Below are positions 25,606 through 35,055 of a DNA stretch of 64,000 bases, in pieces. Where the stretch lies: assembly GCF_014697415.1 (NCBI RefSeq), contig NZ_JACJRT010000011.1, positions 62,001-126,000 of the forward strand, given 5' to 3'. Within the stretch, counting starts at the first letter, position 1. Each line of letters opens with the position of its first letter. The notes beneath the pieces were generated by a model. It was not told the origin of the DNA, ran no database searches, and worked only from the letters and a program-made list of their open reading frames with translations. The position numbers and the translations under genes are program-made. This DNA is from Cyanobium sp. FACHB-13342 (GTDB lineage: Bacteria; Cyanobacteriota; Cyanobacteriia; PCC-6307; Cyanobiaceae).

Positions 25606-26820
25606 GTGAGCAACGTGACTGCTGATCACCCCCCCACAGCTGACCAGGCCAACCCTGCGGGCCCTGCTGAGGGGCAGGAGCTGAAGCTGCTGCTTGTGGC
25701 CGCCAACCACCATCTGGCCAGCCTGGATCTGCGCAACCTGCTCCAGTTCCTCAAAAGCGAGGAATGCGGCTTCACGGTGGGCCTGGAGATCGCCGATCCC
25801 GCCCGCCAGCCGGAATTGCTGGAGCTGCACCGGCTGGTGGCCACCCCGGCCCTGGTGAAGCTCCATCCCCTGCCCAAGCAGGTGTTCGCCGGCAACGGCA
25901 TCACCCAGAAGCTGCGCAGCTGGCTGCCGCGCTGGCAGCAGATGGAGGTGGTCACCAGCCTGGGCATGAGCCTGCGGCCCGCCGAGAGCGATGGCAGTCG
26001 CACCCAGCGCGAACTGCAGCTGGAGGACCAGGTGCTGGTGCTGCGCCAGGAGAACGAAACCCTGATCGAGCGGCTGGGGGTGCAGGAGCGCCTGCTGCGG
26101 ATGGTGGCCCACGAGCTGCGCACCCCCCTGACGGCGGCCAAGCTCGCCCTGCAGAGCCACACCCTCGGCCAGATCGACGAGCCCCGCTTCCGCGATGTGC
26201 TCACCCGCCGCCTCGACGACATCCAGGAGCTCTCCAAGGACCTGCTGGAGGTGGGCACCACCCGCTGGGAAGCCCTGTTCAACCCCCAGCGCCTGGATCT
26301 GGGCAAGGTGGCCGCCGAGGCGATCCTGGAACTGGAAAAACTGTGGATCGGCCGCGACCTGGAGCTGATCACCGACATCCCGGCCGACCTGCCGGATGTG
26401 TTCGCCGACCAGCGCCGCATGCGCCAGGTGCTGCTCAACCTGTTGGAAAACGCCCTCAAATTCACCCCCGACCGGGGGCGGGTGCACCTGACCCTGCTGC
26501 ACCGCACCGACCAGTGGGTGCAGGTGAGCGTCTGTGACAGCGGGCCCGGCATCCCCAAGGCCGAGCAACAGCGGATCTTTCTGGATCGGGTGCGGCTGCC
26601 CCAAACCTCCAGCACCACCTCCGGCTACGGCGTGGGGCTATCGGTGTGCCGGCGCATCGCCGAGGTGCATGGCGGCCGCATCTGGGTGGTGTCCGAACCG
26701 GGCGAGGGAGCCTGCTTCCACGTCTCCGTGCCGGTGTGGAGCGGCCAGGTGCAACCCGCCTTCACCCCGAGGGGACCAGACCGACGCAGCTCCTTGACGA
26801 AGGGTCCCACCGACCCGTAG
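25606..26820 (+). CDS. sasA: adaptive-response sensory histidine kinase SasA
   Basis: SasA reads the KaiABC clock and phosphorylates RpaA to set circadian transcription. The 404-residue protein has an N-terminal thioredoxin/KaiB-like domain (about 24-110: [20 protein letters not shown] and [14 protein letters not shown]). The phospho-acceptor helix is [15 protein letters not shown], and the ATPase domain has [13 protein letters not shown] (N box), [11 protein letters not shown] (G1) and [11 protein letters not shown] (G2). The GTG at 25606 is used; GTG 25615 is also possible. It ends just before a small hairpin and tRNA-Glu. Confidence 0.95.
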   Translation: MSNVTADHPPTADQANPAGPAEGQELKLLLVAANHHLASLDLRNLLQFLKSEECGFTVGLEIADPARQPELLELHRLVATPALVKLHPLPKQVFAGNGITQKLRSWLPRWQQMEVVTSLGMSLRPAESDGSRTQRELQLEDQVLVLRQENETLIERLGVQERLLRMVAHELRTPLTAAKLALQSHTLGQIDEPRFRDVLTRRLDDIQELSKDLLEVGTTRWEALFNPQRLDLGKVAAEAILELEKLWIGRDLELITDIPADLPDVFADQRRMRQVLLNLLENALKFTPDRGRVHLTLLHRTDQWVQVSVCDSGPGIPKAEQQRIFLDRVRLPQTSSTTSGYGVGLSVCRRIAEVHGGRIWVVSEPGEGACFHVSVPVWSGQVQPAFTPRGPDRRSSLTKGPTDP

Positions 26821-26832
26821 CTTCCAACACAT

Positions 26833-26850
26833 CAACGCCGACCGGCGTTG
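26833..26850 (+). terminator. hairpin between sasA and tRNA-Glu, possible weak terminator
   Basis: Perfect 7-bp arms CAACGCC and GGCGTTG enclose a GACC loop, 12 bases after the sasA stop and 7 bases before the tRNA. There is no T-run after it, so it does not meet the usual intrinsic-terminator pattern. It may protect the sasA mRNA end or be a processing structure ahead of the tRNA. Confidence 0.35.
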
Positions 26851-26857
26851 TGGCCTC

Positions 26858-26930
26858 GCCCCCATCGTCTAGAGGCCTAGGACACCTCCCTTTCACGGAG
26901 GCGACAGGGGTTCGAATCCCCTTGGGGGTA
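26858..26930 (+). tRNA. tRNA-Glu (anticodon TTC)
   Basis: The 73-base gene folds as a full cloverleaf. The acceptor arm is GCCCCCA with TGGGGGT (first pair G-T). The anticodon stem CCTCC/GGAGG holds loop CTTTCAC with TTC at 26892-26894, and the T-arm contains GGTTCGAATC. The discriminator base is A and no CCA is encoded. In cyanobacteria charged tRNA-Glu also supplies glutamate for 5-aminolevulinate, hence chlorophyll, haem and bilins. Confidence 0.96.
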
Positions 26931-26942
26931 TTGCGATTCAGA

Positions 26943-27518
26943 TCAGCCCAGGGCGGCGCGCCGTTCGGCTTCCCGCTGGACCCCGCGCAGGTTGTTGGCT
27001 AGGTCTTCCCGCAGGCGTTGCTCGATCAGACCGATCGGCATGCCTGGACGGCCCTGCACCGTGAGCTCATAGAAGAGATGGGTCACCCCGCCGGAGCGGC
27101 CGATCTGCCAGATGCCCTCGAAGCGCCGGAAATCGCCGCGGCACATGGAGAACCGCAACTCGCCAGCCTCGGGATCTTCCTCCAGCTCAAGCTCCACCCG
27201 GGCACTGAAGCGCAGCCCGCAGAACTGCTGGGTGCCCACCTGTTCCAGGCCCACCTTGTTGCCCCGACGCCAGAGCTCCCGTGAGGAGGCCAGGTTGGGG
27301 ATGTAGAGGTTGAGATTGGCGTAATCGGTGAGCACGGCCCAGAGCCACTCGGGGTCGAGGGGCAGTCGTAGCTGCACCGCCAAACGCCGGGCTCCATGGG
27401 GCAACCGCTCCATCACCTGCTGGATGGTGTCGAGGCTGCAGGCGTCAGTCACGACGGCCGAACACGGGTCGCTGAAAGACGGGTCGAAAGGGCGGGCCTG
27501 GGCGAGGAGCTGGGCCAA
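26943..27518 (-). CDS. SRPBCC (START-like) family protein
   Basis: The 191-residue protein looks like a cyclase/dehydrase-type SRPBCC domain, a hydrophobic-pocket fold. RLPHGARRLAVQLRLPLDPEWLWAVLTDYANLNLYIPNL is the usual entry strand, helix and helix. A string of beta strands follows (VGTQQFCGLRFSARVELELE, THLFYELTVQGRP), then the long C-terminal helix (LIEQRLREDLANNLRGVQREAE). The ligand is unknown. It is divergent from petH and convergent with tRNA-Glu. About 40 N-terminal residues precede the domain. Confidence 0.72.
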   Translation of the reverse strand: MAQLLAQARPFDPSFSDPCSAVVTDACSLDTIQQVMERLPHGARRLAVQLRLPLDPEWLWAVLTDYANLNLYIPNLASSRELWRRGNKVGLEQVGTQQFCGLRFSARVELELEEDPEAGELRFSMCRGDFRRFEGIWQIGRSGGVTHLFYELTVQGRPGMPIGLIEQRLREDLANNLRGVQREAERRAALG

Positions 27519-27620
27519 GGGAGCACGGTCAAGGTGTGCTGGCGCACAAACTTAGCGGTGTCTTCTGGAAAACCGCTGCGGAAAGGTTCCGTATGATCAG
27601 CGCGCTTTTCAGGGGGCTGA

Positions 27621-28799
<1,179 letters not shown>

Positions 28800-28827
28800 G
28801 CCCGGGCCCAGCCCGCTGCTGTCTGCC

Positions 28828-28855
28828 AGCCCGCCGCCCAGGCGGGCTTTTTTTT
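28828..28855 (+). terminator. intrinsic terminator of petH
   Basis: Eight-bp perfect GC-rich arms (AGCCCGCC / GGCGGGCT) with a 5-base loop are followed directly by an 8-T run, 29 bases after the petH stop. This is the clearest intrinsic terminator in the window. Confidence 0.92.
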
Positions 28856-28946
28856 GGCGAATCCCACACAGAAACCATCACAAAGTGGGCCAAGCGGTGG
28901 GCGGGGCCGCCAGGCCCGTTAAACCATGGTCACCGCGAAGGCATCC

Positions 28947-30470
28947 ATGGGCGCCGTGCTCACCAATCCACTGCGGGTCGGCCTCCGGCAGGAGCGGGTG
29001 ATCCCGCCCCAATGCCTGGTGATCTTCGGGGCCAGTGGCGACCTCACCCACCGCAAGCTGATTCCGGCGCTGTTCGAGCTGTTCCGCCAGCGACGGCTGC
29101 CCAGCGAATTTGCAGTGCTGGGTTGCGCCCGCCGCCCCTGGAGCGATGAGGAATTCCGCCAGCGCATGGCGGAGGCGATGGCCAGCGAGGTGACCGAGCA
29201 CCGCATGGCCTGGGAGCAATTTGCGGCGGGGCTCTTCTACGAGCCGGTGGACCTGCAGGATCCGCCCACGGTGGTGCAGCTGGGCCAGCGGCTCGAGGCG
29301 ATCGACCGGCAGCGGGCCACCCGCGGCAACCGCACCTTCTACCTGTCGGTATCTCCGAATTTCTACGGCAGTGGCTGCCGGGCCCTGGCCGCCGCCGGCC
29401 TGCTGAGCGATCCGGCCCGCAGCCGGGTGGTGATCGAAAAGCCCTTCGGCCGCGACTACGGCAGCGCCCAGGAGCTGAACCGGGTGGTGCGGGCCAGTGC
29501 CCAGGAAAACCAGATCTTCCGGATCGACCACTACCTGGGCAAGGAGACGGTCCAGAACATCCTGGTGCTGCGCTTCGCCAACACGATCTTCGAGCCGATC
29601 TGGAACCGCAACTACATCGCCAGCGTGCAGATCACCGCTGCCGAGACGGTGGGGGTGGAGGAGCGGGCCGGCTACTACGAGAGCTCGGGAGCCCTGCGGG
29701 ACATGGTGCAAAACCACCTCACCCAGATGCTCGCCCTCACCGCGATGGAGGCGCCGGGCCGCTTCGATCCCGAATCGATGCGCAACGAAAAGGCCAAGGT
29801 GATCCAGGCCGCGCGGCTGGCCAACGAAGACGAACCGTGGAAGTGCTGTGTGCGGGGCCAGTACGGCCCCGGCGGCTCCAGCACCCGGCCGATCGCCGGC
29901 TACCGCCAGGAGCCAGGGGTGAACCCCGAGAGCACCACGGAGACCTACGTGGCGATGAAGCTGTTCATCAACAACTGGCGCTGGCAGGGGGTGCCCTTCT
30001 ACCTGCGCACCGGCAAACGACTGCCCAAGCGGCTCTCCGAGGTGGTGCTCACCTTCCGGGAAGCCCCGGTGCACCTGTTCGATGCCGCCGGTGGCGCCCC
30101 CACCCCCAACCAGCTGATCCTGCGCATCCAGCCGGACGAAGGGGCCGAGTTCAAGTTTGAGGTGAAGGCCCCCGGCTCCGGCATGCGCAGCCGGCCGGTG
30201 GACATGGCCTTCTCCTACGACGACAGCTTCGGCGAACCCAGCGATGAGGGCTACGTGCGCCTGCTGGCCGACGCCATGCTGGGCGACCCCACCCTCTACA
30301 CCCGCAGCGACGAAGTGGAGGCCGCCTGGCGGCTCTACACCCCCCTGCTGGAGCTGATCGAAGACGCCCCGCACCAGCTACCGGTGTACCCCTACGAGGC
30401 CCGCACCTGGGGCCCTGGCGCCGCCGACAACCTGCTGGCCGAGGACGGCCTGGCCTGGCGACGCCCTTAG
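28947..30470 (+). CDS. zwf: glucose-6-phosphate 1-dehydrogenase
   Basis: Zwf oxidises glucose 6-phosphate to 6-phosphogluconolactone with NADP+, opening the oxidative pentose phosphate pathway used in the dark. The protein of about 507 residues shows the coenzyme motif LVIFGASGDLTHRKL, EKPFGRDYGSA and the catalytic RIDHYLGKETVQN, and it ends with KxxN-like late blocks. ATG 28947 (GAVLTNPLRVG) fits the N-terminus known from relatives better than ATG 28926. opcA follows at 19 bases and needs zwf for function. Confidence 0.96.
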   Translation: MGAVLTNPLRVGLRQERVIPPQCLVIFGASGDLTHRKLIPALFELFRQRRLPSEFAVLGCARRPWSDEEFRQRMAEAMASEVTEHRMAWEQFAAGLFYEPVDLQDPPTVVQLGQRLEAIDRQRATRGNRTFYLSVSPNFYGSGCRALAAAGLLSDPARSRVVIEKPFGRDYGSAQELNRVVRASAQENQIFRIDHYLGKETVQNILVLRFANTIFEPIWNRNYIASVQITAAETVGVEERAGYYESSGALRDMVQNHLTQMLALTAMEAPGRFDPESMRNEKAKVIQAARLANEDEPWKCCVRGQYGPGGSSTRPIAGYRQEPGVNPESTTETYVAMKLFINNWRWQGVPFYLRTGKRLPKRLSEVVLTFREAPVHLFDAAGGAPTPNQLILRIQPDEGAEFKFEVKAPGSGMRSRPVDMAFSYDDSFGEPSDEGYVRLLADAMLGDPTLYTRSDEVEAAWRLYTPLLELIEDAPHQLPVYPYEARTWGPGAADNLLAEDGLAWRRP

Positions 30471-30489
30471 TTTTCCCGCCCGTACCCCC

Positions 30490-31773
30490 ATGTCGACCCA
30501 ACTCACCCTCCAGGCCCCACTGGCGTTGCCCCCCTCCGAGGTGCCCAGCTACCTGGAGCGCCTCTGGAGCCAGGAGCTGGGCAGCTCCCACGGAGCCGCC
30601 ACCTTCACCCTGGTGGTGTGGGAGGGCTCCTGGCTGGAGCAGCAGCTGGTGCGCTGCGGCCGGCTGGATGGACCGATCACCGGCCTGCTCAACGAGACGG
30701 TGCTGGAGGCGGCCCGGGCGGCGGCCAGCAGTTGCGGCCTGCCGCTGAGCACCGCGCCAATGGATCCCAAGCTGGCCTGGGCGATCGGCCAACTGGGCGG
30801 CAACCACGAGGCCGACGACCTGCGGGGGCAGTTTGTGGAAGGGGCGATCAGCGCCCACATGCCCCGGCGGCTGATCACCCTGGCCCCCACCCTCGATGGC
30901 GGCCAGCCCTTGGAAACCCTCGTGGCCGCCTACTGCCCCCTGCCGGAGGAGGGCTCGGGCGGGTCGGCCTGCGGCGATGTGGTGGTGCTGCGCGGCGGCA
31001 CCGGTGCCCTGCGCCAGAGCCTGGAGCTGGTGCAGCCGCTGATCGCCCCCGACCTGCCCTGCTGGGTGTGGTGGAACAGCAGCCTCGATGAGGCCCCCGA
31101 ACTGATGACGGCCCTGGCCAGCGGCCAGCGGCGCCTGGTGGTGGATTCGTCGTTGGGGGATCCGCGCCGCTGCCTCGACCTGCTGGTGGATCGCATCGAT
31201 GCGGGCCAACCGATCAACGACCTCAACTGGCTGCGCCTGCGCAGCTGGCGCGAATCCCTGGCGATGGTGTTCGACCCACCGTCGCGGCGGGACGCGCTCA
31301 ACCATGTGGTGCAGCTCGACCTCGATGTGGAGGGCAGCAACCCGGTGAAGGGCCTGCTGCTGGCCGCCTGGCTGGCCGACCGGCTGGGCTGGCACCTGAT
31401 CTCCACCTACCCGGTGGACGGCGAAGGCATCGGCGCCGAATTCGAGCGTACCGATGGCGAAACCGTGCGGTTCCGCCAGATGCCCGTGCCGGTGGGCGTG
31501 CCCAAGACCCACCCCGGGGCGATGGTGGGCTTGCGGCTGATCTGCCAGAGCAGCCAAGGGTCGCCCCTATGCGTGATCCTCTGCTCGGAGTCGGGCGGCT
31601 GCATGCGGCTCGAATCCGGCGGCATGGCGAGCATGGAACTGGCCGAGGAGGTGGTGCCCCTGCCGATGGAAAGCGAGGAGATGGAAATGGCGCGGCTGCT
31701 CTCGGGCGGCCACGACTCCACCAACCCCCTGCTGGCCGCCGCCGCCCCCCTCGCGGCCAAACTGCTGCCCTAG
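30490..31773 (+). CDS. opcA: glucose-6-phosphate dehydrogenase assembly protein OpcA
   Basis: OpcA promotes assembly and redox control of the Zwf oligomer in cyanobacteria. The 427-residue protein has the expected blocks: TFTLVVWEGSWLEQQLVRCG, HMPRRLITLAPTLDGG, LPCWVWWNSSLDEAP, VVDSSLGDPRRCLDLLVD and DLNWLRLRSWRESLAMVFDP. It lies in the usual zwf-opcA order. Its stop is immediately followed by the cobB ATG, with no bases between. Confidence 0.95.
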   Translation: MSTQLTLQAPLALPPSEVPSYLERLWSQELGSSHGAATFTLVVWEGSWLEQQLVRCGRLDGPITGLLNETVLEAARAAASSCGLPLSTAPMDPKLAWAIGQLGGNHEADDLRGQFVEGAISAHMPRRLITLAPTLDGGQPLETLVAAYCPLPEEGSGGSACGDVVVLRGGTGALRQSLELVQPLIAPDLPCWVWWNSSLDEAPELMTALASGQRRLVVDSSLGDPRRCLDLLVDRIDAGQPINDLNWLRLRSWRESLAMVFDPPSRRDALNHVVQLDLDVEGSNPVKGLLLAAWLADRLGWHLISTYPVDGEGIGAEFERTDGETVRFRQMPVPVGVPKTHPGAMVGLRLICQSSQGSPLCVILCSESGGCMRLESGGMASMELAEEVVPLPMESEEMEMARLLSGGHDSTNPLLAAAAPLAAKLLP

Positions 31774-33222
31774 ATGGCGTGTCTGATCGCCGCGCCCAGC
31801 AGCGGCAGCGGCAAGACCCTGCTGTCCCTGTGCCTGGCGGCCTGGGCCCGGCGCCAGGGCCGGCGCCTGCAGCCCTTCAAGGTGGGGCCCGACTACCTCG
31901 ACCCCCAGCTGCTCAGCCGGGTGAGCGGCCTCACCTGCCGCAACCTCGATCCCCTGCTGTGCGGGCCGGAGTGGCTGGCGCGCTGCTTCGCCTGGCACGG
32001 CAGCCGGGCCGACCTGGCCCTGGTGGAGGGGGTGATGGGCCTGTTCGACGGCCGCGGCCCCAGCAGTGAGGGCAGTTCGGCGGCGGTGGCGGCCCAGCTG
32101 GAGCTGCCGGTGGTGCTGGTGGTGGAGGCCTCCCGCCAGGCGGGCTCCCTGGCGGCCCTGGTGCGGGGCTTCCGCGACCATGGCCCGCCACCGGTGCGGC
32201 TGGCCGGCGTGGTGCTCAACCGGGTGGGCAGCGCGCGGCACCACGCCCTGCTGGCGGAAGCGCTCGAGAGTATCGCCGTGCCGCTGCTGGGGGTGCTGCC
32301 GCACCACCCCAGCCTGGAGCTGCCCTCCCGCCATCTAGGGCTGCTGCCGCCGGGGGAACTGCACGACCTCGAGCAACGCCAGCACCAATGGGCCGACCTG
32401 GCCGCCCGCCACCTCAACCTCGAGCAGCTCGAGCCATTGCTGGCACCCCCCGCCCGCCAGGCCGGCGCCGAGGATCCGATCCGCTGGTGCCTGCGGGACC
32501 ACGCTGTAGCCCTGGAGCAGCCGGAGCCGCCCAGGGTGGCCATCGCCAGCGACGCGGCCTTCCACTTCCGCTACCCGGAGGCCGGCGAGCTGCTGGAGGC
32601 GGTGGGGCTCGAGCCGGTGCCCTGGAGCCCCCTGGCCGATGAGCCCCTGCCGCCGGGCTGCAGGGCCGTGCTGCTGCCGGGGGGCTATCCCGAACTCCAT
32701 GCCGCCCAGCTGGCCGCCAGCCGGCGCAGCCTGGACGCCCTGGCCCGGGCGGCGGCGGCGGGCCTACCCGTGGTGGCCGAGTGCGGTGGGCTGCTGCTGC
32801 TGGGCTCAACCCTCAGCGACGCCGAGGGCCGCCCGCACCGGATGGCGGGGGTGCTGCCCTTCTCTGCCCAACAAGGGGCCCTGAGCCTGGGCTACCGCCA
32901 GGCCACGGCCACCGCCCACGGGCTGCTGGTGCGGCCGGGTGAAACCCTTTGGGGCCATGAATTCCACCGCTGGCAGCTCGAACCTGTGGCCACAAACGGC
33001 GGGCTGTGGCAGCTTGAAGGGTGGGGCACTCCACAGCGAAGCGAAGGATGGACAGCGCCGAACGTGCACGCCAGCTGGCTGCATCTCCACTGGGCTGGAT
33101 GCCCGGCGATTCCCTCGCGCCTGGCCGCCGCAGCCGGGCGCGCCGCGCCGCTGCCGACGAGCGCCGCTTCATCCAGCCCCATGAGCCCAAGCCCCAGATC
33201 CAGCAGGAGCGCTGGCGGCTGA
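31774..33222 (+). CDS. cobB: cobyrinate a,c-diamide synthase (CobB/CbiA)
   Basis: This enzyme amidates the a and c side chains of cobyrinate with glutamine and ATP during cobamide synthesis. The 482-residue protein has a P-loop (APSSGSGKTLLSLCL), KVGPDYLDPQLLSR, VEGVMGLFDGRG, and a class I glutamine amidotransferase domain with the Cys nucleophile in VVAECGGLLLLG and the His in WGHEFHRW. The family-like part ends near NVHASWLHLHWAG; the last 40 or so residues are low-complexity Ser/Pro/Ala and overlap the acylphosphatase gene. The tail could be read-through of a lost stop. Confidence 0.93.
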   Translation: MACLIAAPSSGSGKTLLSLCLAAWARRQGRRLQPFKVGPDYLDPQLLSRVSGLTCRNLDPLLCGPEWLARCFAWHGSRADLALVEGVMGLFDGRGPSSEGSSAAVAAQLELPVVLVVEASRQAGSLAALVRGFRDHGPPPVRLAGVVLNRVGSARHHALLAEALESIAVPLLGVLPHHPSLELPSRHLGLLPPGELHDLEQRQHQWADLAARHLNLEQLEPLLAPPARQAGAEDPIRWCLRDHAVALEQPEPPRVAIASDAAFHFRYPEAGELLEAVGLEPVPWSPLADEPLPPGCRAVLLPGGYPELHAAQLAASRRSLDALARAAAAGLPVVAECGGLLLLGSTLSDAEGRPHRMAGVLPFSAQQGALSLGYRQATATAHGLLVRPGETLWGHEFHRWQLEPVATNGGLWQLEGWGTPQRSEGWTAPNVHASWLHLHWAGCPAIPSRLAAAAGRAAPLPTSAASSSPMSPSPRSSRSAGG

Positions 33223-33473
33223 TGGTGCGGGGCCAGGTGCAGGGAGTGGGCTACCGGGCCGCCTGCTGCTCCCGGGCCCAGGACCTCGGCCTCAGCGGCT
33301 GGGTGCGCAACCGCGCCGATGGCTCGGTGGAAATCGAGGCCGAGGGCTCCCCCCTCGAACTCACCGAACTGCGCCTCTGGTGCGAGAAGGGTCCGGCGGA
33401 GGCGGTGGTGAACAGCGTGGCCAGCAGCCAGGTGGCCGCCACGGGCGCCGACTGGTTTGAGGTGCGGGGCTGA
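33099..33473 (+). CDS. acylphosphatase
   Basis: Acylphosphatases hydrolyse carboxyl-phosphate bonds. The domain is clear: RWRLMVRGQVQGVGYR contains the phosphate-binding Arg in the VQGVGYR loop, and GWVRNRADGSVEIEAEG contains the catalytic Asn. The first beta strand (RWRLMV) would be lost with ATG 33222, so translation probably begins further up. ATG 33099 is in frame but gives an extra 40-residue basic N-terminus and overlaps cobB by 124 bases. The true start remains uncertain. Confidence 0.72.
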   Translation: MPGDSLAPGRRSRARRAAADERRFIQPHEPKPQIQQERWRLMVRGQVQGVGYRAACCSRAQDLGLSGWVRNRADGSVEIEAEGSPLELTELRLWCEKGPAEAVVNSVASSQVAATGADWFEVRG

Positions 33474-33481
33474 CTGGGGTG

Positions 33482-34099
33482 ATGGCGACAGAGTCCACGC
33501 CCGCAGCGAAGCTCGAGCTGTGGCTGTTGCGCCACGGGGCCACCGAATGGGCCCAAAACGGGCGCCACACCGGCAGCACCGACCTGCCGTTGCTGCCGGA
33601 GGGGGAGGCGGAAGCCCGGGCCCTGGCGCCGGTACTGGCCCGGCAGCCCTTCGCCGCCGTGCTGGTGAGCCCGCTGCAGCGGGCTCGGCGCACCGCCGAG
33701 TTGGCGGGGCTGGGGGCCGACGCCCAGATCTGCCCCGACCTGCGGGAATGGGACTACGGCCGCTACGAGGGAATCACCACCGCCGAGATCCGCCAACAGG
33801 TGCCGGGCTGGACCGTGTGGAGCCACGGCTGCCCCGAGGGCGAGAGCAGCCCCCAGGTGGAGGCGCGCTGCCAGCGGGTGATCGCCCTGGCGGAATCGCT
33901 GGTGCAATCGCAGGGTGGCGCCGTGGCGCTGGTGGCCCACGGCCATATCCTGCGCAGCCTGGCGGGCACCTGGCTGGGCCTGGGGCCGGCCGGTGGGGCG
34001 CTGCTGAATCTCAACACGGCCACCCTCTCGGTGCTCGGCCATGAGCGGGAGCGGCGCACGGTGGTGCGTTGGAATGCCCCCGTGGTGCCGCCAGCGTGA
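33482..34099 (+). CDS. histidine phosphatase family protein (phosphoglycerate mutase-like)
   Basis: The 205-residue protein belongs to the branch with the phospho-His motif LLRHGATEWAQNGRHTGSTD. SPLQRARRTAELAG supplies the second Arg, LREWDYGRYEGIT the acid/base Glu region, and LVAHGHILRSLAG the second His. It could be a broad phosphatase or an alpha-ribazole-like phosphatase; the neighbouring cobB makes the latter worth considering, but nothing in the sequence settles it. ATG 33482 is preferred over GTG 33479. It is the fifth gene in the run from zwf. Confidence 0.88.
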   Translation: MATESTPAAKLELWLLRHGATEWAQNGRHTGSTDLPLLPEGEAEARALAPVLARQPFAAVLVSPLQRARRTAELAGLGADAQICPDLREWDYGRYEGITTAEIRQQVPGWTVWSHGCPEGESSPQVEARCQRVIALAESLVQSQGGAVALVAHGHILRSLAGTWLGLGPAGGALLNLNTATLSVLGHERERRTVVRWNAPVVPPA

Positions 34100-34114
34100 T
34101 CGCTGTCCTCGTGA

Positions 34115-34828
34115 ATGACTGATCTCCAGAGCACGGGCCAGGGGCTGGCCGCCCTGCTGGGGGAGCTGGCCGCCTATGGCCTGGCGATCGGCTTCTCGCC
34201 CCTGCACATCGGCCTGCTGCTGCTGCTGCTGCTAGGCCCCAAACCCGTGCAGCGGGGGGGCTGGTTTGTGGTGGGCTGGCTGGCCACGGCGGCCCTGGCG
34301 GTGACCCTTCTGCTCACGGTGGGCCATGGCCTGCTGCTCACCATGGACAAGGGCAGCAGCCACCGCACCGGCCTCGACCTGCTGGCGGCCGGAGCCCTGC
34401 TGGGGCTGGGGCTCAAGGAGCTGTTGAGCAAGGAGGAGGACGGGGCCGAGCCACCGGCCTGGACCCGCAAGCTGGACCAGTTCTGTGCCATGCCCCTGCC
34501 CCTGCTGGTGGGGATCAGCGCCGCCCTGGAGGTGGCCAGCCCCGACGATCTGTTCCTGTTTGCCAAGACGGCCGGCAGCCTGCTGGCGGCGGGCCTGGGC
34601 CGAAGCAGCGAGGTGCTGGCCACCGGCGTGTTCAGCCTGGTGAGCGCCAGCCTGCTGCTGACGCCCCTGCTGGCCTTGGTGCTGGCCGGCCCCGAACGGG
34701 TGCTGCCCATGCTGGAGCGGGGCAAGCAGTGGCTGTTCGCCAAGGGCGACCTACTGGTGGGCCTGGTGAGCGTGGCCCTGGCGGTGTACCTGGGCTGGCA
34801 AGGCATCCAGGGCCTGCAGCTGGCGTGA
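34115..34828 (+). CDS. GAP family (LysE-like superfamily) membrane protein
   Basis: The 237-residue protein has six hydrophobic segments. The first, AYGLAIGFSPLHIGLLLLLLLGP, contains the Ser-Pro pair typical of LysE/GAP-type exporters. GGWFVVGWLATAALAVTLLL, LDLLAAGALLGLGLKEL, PLPLLVGISAALEVASPDDLF, VFSLVSASLLLTPLLALV and LVGLVSVALAVYLGWQGI follow. Mycobacterial GAP takes part in lipid export; substrate here is unknown. It ends the zwf-opcA-cobB run. Confidence 0.72.
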   Translation: MTDLQSTGQGLAALLGELAAYGLAIGFSPLHIGLLLLLLLGPKPVQRGGWFVVGWLATAALAVTLLLTVGHGLLLTMDKGSSHRTGLDLLAAGALLGLGLKELLSKEEDGAEPPAWTRKLDQFCAMPLPLLVGISAALEVASPDDLFLFAKTAGSLLAAGLGRSSEVLATGVFSLVSASLLLTPLLALVLAGPERVLPMLERGKQWLFAKGDLLVGLVSVALAVYLGWQGIQGLQLA

Positions 34829-34853
34829 ACGGGGGGCTCGGGCCGTTATGGAT

Positions 34854-34884
34854 TCGGGCTGGCCTTGACTCGGGCTGGCCTTGA
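34854..34884 (+). repeat. two-unit 16-nt tandem repeat
   Basis: TCGGGCTGGCCTTGA occurs twice with a single C between, 25 bases after the GAP-family stop. It is too short and only two units, so it is not a CRISPR or VNTR of note. It may be a local slippage duplication. Confidence 0.6.
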
Positions 34885-34938
34885 TTCCGTATCTACCCAG
34901 TTCTGTCTCTGCTCAGCGCCCTCTCTGCGCCGTTCTCG

Positions 34939-34975
34939 CTCCTTGGTTCTGTACAGGTTGTACAGAACTCAGGAG
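34939..34975. repeat. palindromic intergenic element, copy 1
   Basis: The core is a perfect palindrome at 34946-34968, GTTCTGTACA-N3-TGTACAGAAC. Outer arms CTCCT/AGGAG extend it to a 37-base imperfect hairpin. The 3' flank (CAGGAGAGGCTCAACG) is also shared with copy 2. It sits between the convergent GAP-family and RecD-like genes. A bidirectional terminator-like structure, a protein-binding site or a REP/MITE-like element are all possible. No T-run follows. Confidence 0.8.
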
Positions 34976-35055
34976 AGGCTCAACGAGAAGGAGTCCCCCT
35001 CCTCACCAGCCCCTGCGGGCCATCCCATCCCTTTGCAGCCCCCCACGAACCTCGA

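Noticed and set aside
21932-25609. A 1225-codon open frame on the plus strand opposite pepN
   Set aside because: It is rich in His, Gln and Gly with no domain. pepN with all M1 motifs lies on the other strand. Long antisense frames are expected at this GC content.
26833-26850. Strong intrinsic terminator of sasA
   Set aside because: The stem is good but no T-run follows and the tRNA begins 7 bases later, so it is listed only as a weak candidate.
34854-34884. Tandem repeat as a CRISPR array
   Set aside because: There are only two 15-base units with a one-base spacer, so no spacers. No cas genes or CRISPR-like repeats were seen anywhere in the window.
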